A stretch of DNA of 64,000 nucleotides from NCBI GenBank assembly GCA_021298355.1, contig JAJTEH010000003.1:62001-126000 (forward strand), given 5' to 3'. Shown piece after piece: positions 61,467-64,000 of this stretch. Numbering within the stretch: position 1 is the stretch's first letter; each line of letters begins with the position of its first letter. The notes under the pieces are model-generated. The model searched no databases and was not told the origin of the DNA. It was given only the letters and a program-made list of their open reading frames with translations. Both the position numbers and the translations under genes were made by a program. This DNA comes from Flammeovirgaceae bacterium (GTDB lineage: Bacteria; Bacteroidota; Bacteroidia; Cytophagales; Cyclobacteriaceae).

Positions 61467-61891
61467 ATCGCTTGCTTGGCTTTAAAGGCTAAAGCGTAAA
61501 TTTTTATTTGCTTGATCATCGCCAAAAAACCATTAGAACGTTGCGTTCCAATAAATCGCTCCATGCCAATTTTTTGCATAAAGAATAAATCGCTGTTTAA
61601 TATGTCTTCTGGTTTTTGTCCGTTAAAAATTCTAACCAATAAACTCACTAATCCTTTAGTAATGGCCGTGTTGCTATCGGCTTCAAAAAAAATTTTTCCT
61701 TCTTTTTCGCTGGCGTGTAACCACACTTTCGACTGACAACCTTTTACAATGTTATCATCTGTTTTTAATGCTTCAGGCATTACCGGCATTTTTTGTCCGA
61801 GTTCAATCACGTATAAAACAGTCATTTCCATGTCTCCATCCAGCAGAGAAAAATCACTGATGATGTCGTTTTGAATGTCGTTAATGCTCAC
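61463..61891 (-). CDS. sufE: Cysteine desulfuration protein SufE
   Basis: 142 residues. The acceptor cysteine is in DDNIVKGCQSKVWLHASE; ALTKGLVSLL-like GLVSLLVRIFNG follows. SufE takes persulfide sulfur from SufS and passes it to the SufBCD scaffold. It overlaps sufS by four bases upstream and the DUF59 gene by four downstream. Confidence 0.93.
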   Translation of the reverse strand: MSINDIQNDIISDFSLLDGDMEMTVLYVIELGQKMPVMPEALKTDDNIVKGCQSKVWLHASEKEGKIFFEADSNTAITKGLVSLLVRIFNGQKPEDILNSDLFFMQKIGMERFIGTQRSNGFLAMIKQIKIYALAFKAKQAI

Positions 61892-63126
61892 GATAAAAAG
61901 TTAATGATGCGTTTTAAACTTTCTGCCAGTGCGTCAATCTCATCCTTGGTATTGTAAACCGCAAAAGATGCGCGTATGGTTCCTTCAATACCAAAATGGT
62001 CCATCAAAGGTTGTGTGCAATGATGTCCTGTGCGTACGGCAATACCGCGTGCATCCAACATCTGCCCAACATCAAAAGGATGAATATTTTTGATGATGAA
62101 GGATAACACGCTCACTTTCTCTTGTGCTGTTCCAACCAATGTAACGCCCGGAATGTTACCCACTACCTCAGTTGCGTAGTGCAACAATTCGTGTTCGTGT
62201 GCTGCTATGTTTTCTTTTCCTAAATCCTGAATAAAATCGATGGCAGCTTTCCACGCTATAACATCTGCAATGTTAGGTGTACCTGCTTCAAATTTGTAAG
62301 GTAAATCGTTGTATGTTGTTTTTGCAAAACTTACTTCTTTAATCATCTCACCACCACCTTGGTAAGGAGGCATTTTTTCTAAAAGTTCTTTTTTGCCGTA
62401 CAACGCACCTACACCCGTTGGCCCATACATTTTATGGCCGGCTAAACAATAGAAATCACAATCTAAAGTTTGAACATCGATGGGTAAATGAGCACCTGCT
62501 TGCGCACCATCAATTAGCACAACGGCACCTACAGTGTGTGCTTTGCTGATAATTTCTTTTATCGGATTGATGGTTCCCAAACTATTAGAAGCATGGTTAA
62601 CAGCAACCAACTTCGTTTTGTCTGAAATGAGTTGATGGTAAGATTCAATATCAAGCGTTCCGTCAGGTAGAACAGGAATAACTTTTATAACAGCACCAGT
62701 TACCTGACAAGCTAACTGCCAGGGTACAATATTAGAATGATGTTCGAGTCCGCTGATGATAATTTCATCTCCGGCATTTAAAAAAGTTTTAGCATAACTC
62801 TGAGCTAAAAGGTTAATGCTTTCTGTTACACCTTTGGTAAAAATGATTTGTTCGGCAGAAGGAGAATGGATAAAGTGCTGAAGAGATTTTCTAGTTTCTT
62901 CGAAAGCATGCGTTGCTTTTTCGGCAAGCGTGTGTATGCCACGGTGAATGTTGGCATTGTATCCTAAATAATAATCGTTCAGTTTTTCGATTACACTTTT
63001 AGGCTTTTGGCTGGTGGCAGCATTATCAAAATAAATCAGCGGTTTTCCGTTTACTTGCTGATGCAAAATCGGAAACTGTTCTCTGATTTTTAGAATATCA
63101 ATTTTTTGTAATGATGCTGTTGCCAT
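61888..63126 (-). CDS. sufS: Cysteine desulfurase SufS
   Basis: 412-residue PLP enzyme supplying sulfur for iron-sulfur clusters. Near the N-terminus are GKPLIYFDNAATSQKPKSVI and NIHRGIHTLAEKAT; the PLP lysine is in YCLAGHKMYGPTGVGALYG and the catalytic cysteine in VRTGHHCTQPLMDHFG. It starts one base after the sufD stop. Confidence 0.95.
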   Translation of the reverse strand: MATASLQKIDILKIREQFPILHQQVNGKPLIYFDNAATSQKPKSVIEKLNDYYLGYNANIHRGIHTLAEKATHAFEETRKSLQHFIHSPSAEQIIFTKGVTESINLLAQSYAKTFLNAGDEIIISGLEHHSNIVPWQLACQVTGAVIKVIPVLPDGTLDIESYHQLISDKTKLVAVNHASNSLGTINPIKEIISKAHTVGAVVLIDGAQAGAHLPIDVQTLDCDFYCLAGHKMYGPTGVGALYGKKELLEKMPPYQGGGEMIKEVSFAKTTYNDLPYKFEAGTPNIADVIAWKAAIDFIQDLGKENIAAHEHELLHYATEVVGNIPGVTLVGTAQEKVSVLSFIIKNIHPFDVGQMLDARGIAVRTGHHCTQPLMDHFGIEGTIRASFAVYNTKDEIDALAESLKRIINFLS

Positions 63127-63127
63127 T

Positions 63128-64000
63128 TTAAAAATGTTGATTCAATCGTTCTGCCACTAACCCGTCTATATACTTGCGAATGGTTTCATTCTCAATTTTT
63201 TCGATTACTTCTCCTGCAAACGCATACAATAACAATGCTTTCGCTGATGCTTTGCTAATACCACGCGCTTGCAAGTAAAACAAAGCTTCTTCATCTAGCT
63301 GCCCGCTTGTGCAACCATGAGAACATTTTACATCATCAGCCCAAATCTCTAATTGAGGTTTGGTGTTTACACCGGCTGTATCAGATAATAAAATATTACG
63401 GTTCGATTGAAAAGCATTTGTTTTTTGTGCGTCTTGCCGTACAAATATTTTACCATTGAAAACACCTTTCGCATTTCCATCCATTACGCCTTTGTACAAT
63501 TCATTGCTGATGGAGTTAGGTTTCATGTGGTCAACCACAGTATGATTATCGGCTAGTGTATCATTGTTGAGCAAATACAAGCCATACATGTGCGAATCGA
63601 TGTGTTCGCCATCCAGTAACAAGTGTAAATTGTTGCGAATAAGTTTTCCGTTTAAACACAAAGCGAAACAATTAACATGCGAAGTGTTTTGCTGGTGAAT
63701 AACAGTATGAGTAAACTGATAACGTTCACCTATATCATTCTGAATTAATTTGTACGTAAAACTACCTTGCTTCGCTACAAATACTTCGTTCACGTGCGAT
63801 GAAAAAACAGCACCACCAACCGCATCGTATTTTTCGATAACGGTAACTGAAGCATTTTCATCTACCCAAATTAAATTTCTTGTTGCGGTAACTACTTTGC
63901 CAGATGAGGCATCTGCAACGTGATGAATAATGATCGGTTTTTCAATTTTATGATTTGCCTTTACTTCGATGAATAAACCATCCTGAAAAGTAGCTGTGTT
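63128..64000 (-). CDS. sufD: Fe-S assembly protein SufD (5' part outside window)
   Basis: The frame is open from its stop at 63128 to the right edge, 290 codons, the C-terminal two-thirds of a roughly 430-residue SufD. NHKIEKPIIIHHVADASSGK and SVTVIEKYDAVGGAVFSSHV are the core beta-helix; KCSHGCTSGQLDEEALFYLQ and YAFAGEVIEKI are the diagnostic C-terminal block. A GTG at 63793 is internal, not the start. Together with sufS, sufE and the DUF59 gene it forms a suf operon whose head (sufB, sufC) should lie beyond the window. Confidence 0.93.
   Translation of the reverse strand, partial: NTATFQDGLFIEVKANHKIEKPIIIHHVADASSGKVVTATRNLIWVDENASVTVIEKYDAVGGAVFSSHVNEVFVAKQGSFTYKLIQNDIGERYQFTHTVIHQQNTSHVNCFALCLNGKLIRNNLHLLLDGEHIDSHMYGLYLLNNDTLADNHTVVDHMKPNSISNELYKGVMDGNAKGVFNGKIFVRQDAQKTNAFQSNRNILLSDTAGVNTKPQLEIWADDVKCSHGCTSGQLDEEALFYLQARGISKASAKALLLYAFAGEVIEKIENETIRKYIDGLVAERLNQHF

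Noticed and set aside
1-64000. tRNA, rRNA, tmRNA and riboswitches
   Set aside because: No cloverleaf, rRNA-like block or known riboswitch core was recognised by eye; a covariance search would be needed to exclude diverged ones.

Overview
The window looks like chromosomal DNA of a free-living Bacteroidota (Chitinophagales/Sphingobacteriales/Cytophagales-like; genus not assignable). Evidence is the fused lpxC-fabZ gene, a PorX-type regulator with receiver and PglZ domains, DUF4835 and PorV-like proteins of the type IX secretion sphere, an Rpb6/omega-like RNA polymerase subunit, an IPExxxVDY-family gene beside pyk, TAnnTTTG promoter boxes and scarce Shine-Dalgarno sequences. No rRNA, tRNA, CRISPR, phage or transposase gene was recognised.

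Layout. 1-15.3 kb is housekeeping: lipid A genes (lpxA, lpxC-fabZ, lpxD), an HD phosphohydrolase, porX, tsaE, an alanine dehydrogenase-like gene, a DUF4835 protein, coaBC, the omega subunit, bamD, an OstA-like protein, tilS and mdh. From 15.3 to 30.8 kb lies an accessory island. It opens with a 25-unit 21-bp tandem array, continues with about 9.5 kb of small plus-strand genes separated by attC-like palindromes, closes with a second 21-bp tandem array, and is followed by a 1275-residue type IIG-like restriction-modification enzyme and a spacer full of hairpins and short repeats. From 30.8 to 54.4 kb come an M16 peptidase, a secreted TPR-CHAT protein, an RsmB-like methyltransferase, outer-membrane proteins, lgt, nadE, a PhoD-like phosphatase, a BNR propeller protein, recN, rnc, fabF, acpP and pyk. 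From 54.4 to 64 kb come a hicAB pair lodged at the 3' end of rqcH, an MBL-fold hydrolase, miaA, a yefM-yoeB pair, and a Suf iron-sulfur cluster running off the right edge.

The most unusual part is 16.1-25.65 kb. The attC-like sites have two imperfectly complementary arms and end in G|TT. For five genes or cassettes, the roughly 10 bases starting at the upstream G|TT are complementary to the start of the palindrome downstream of the same gene. That is the signature of integron gene cassettes, whose two ends come from one split attC site. No integrase gene is in the window, so I call this a CALIN-like (integrase-less) array. The cargo is almost entirely signal-peptide, lipoprotein or membrane proteins. 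A second repeat family, often preceded by a GC-rich palindrome, alternates with the attC-like sites.

A second unusual structure is the hicAB insertion. The last ~50 codons of rqcH are present twice, once in the gene and once as a fragment beyond hicAB. 137 bp are near identical, while the final codons differ only at synonymous positions, so the toxin-antitoxin pair probably arrived with its own replacement gene end.
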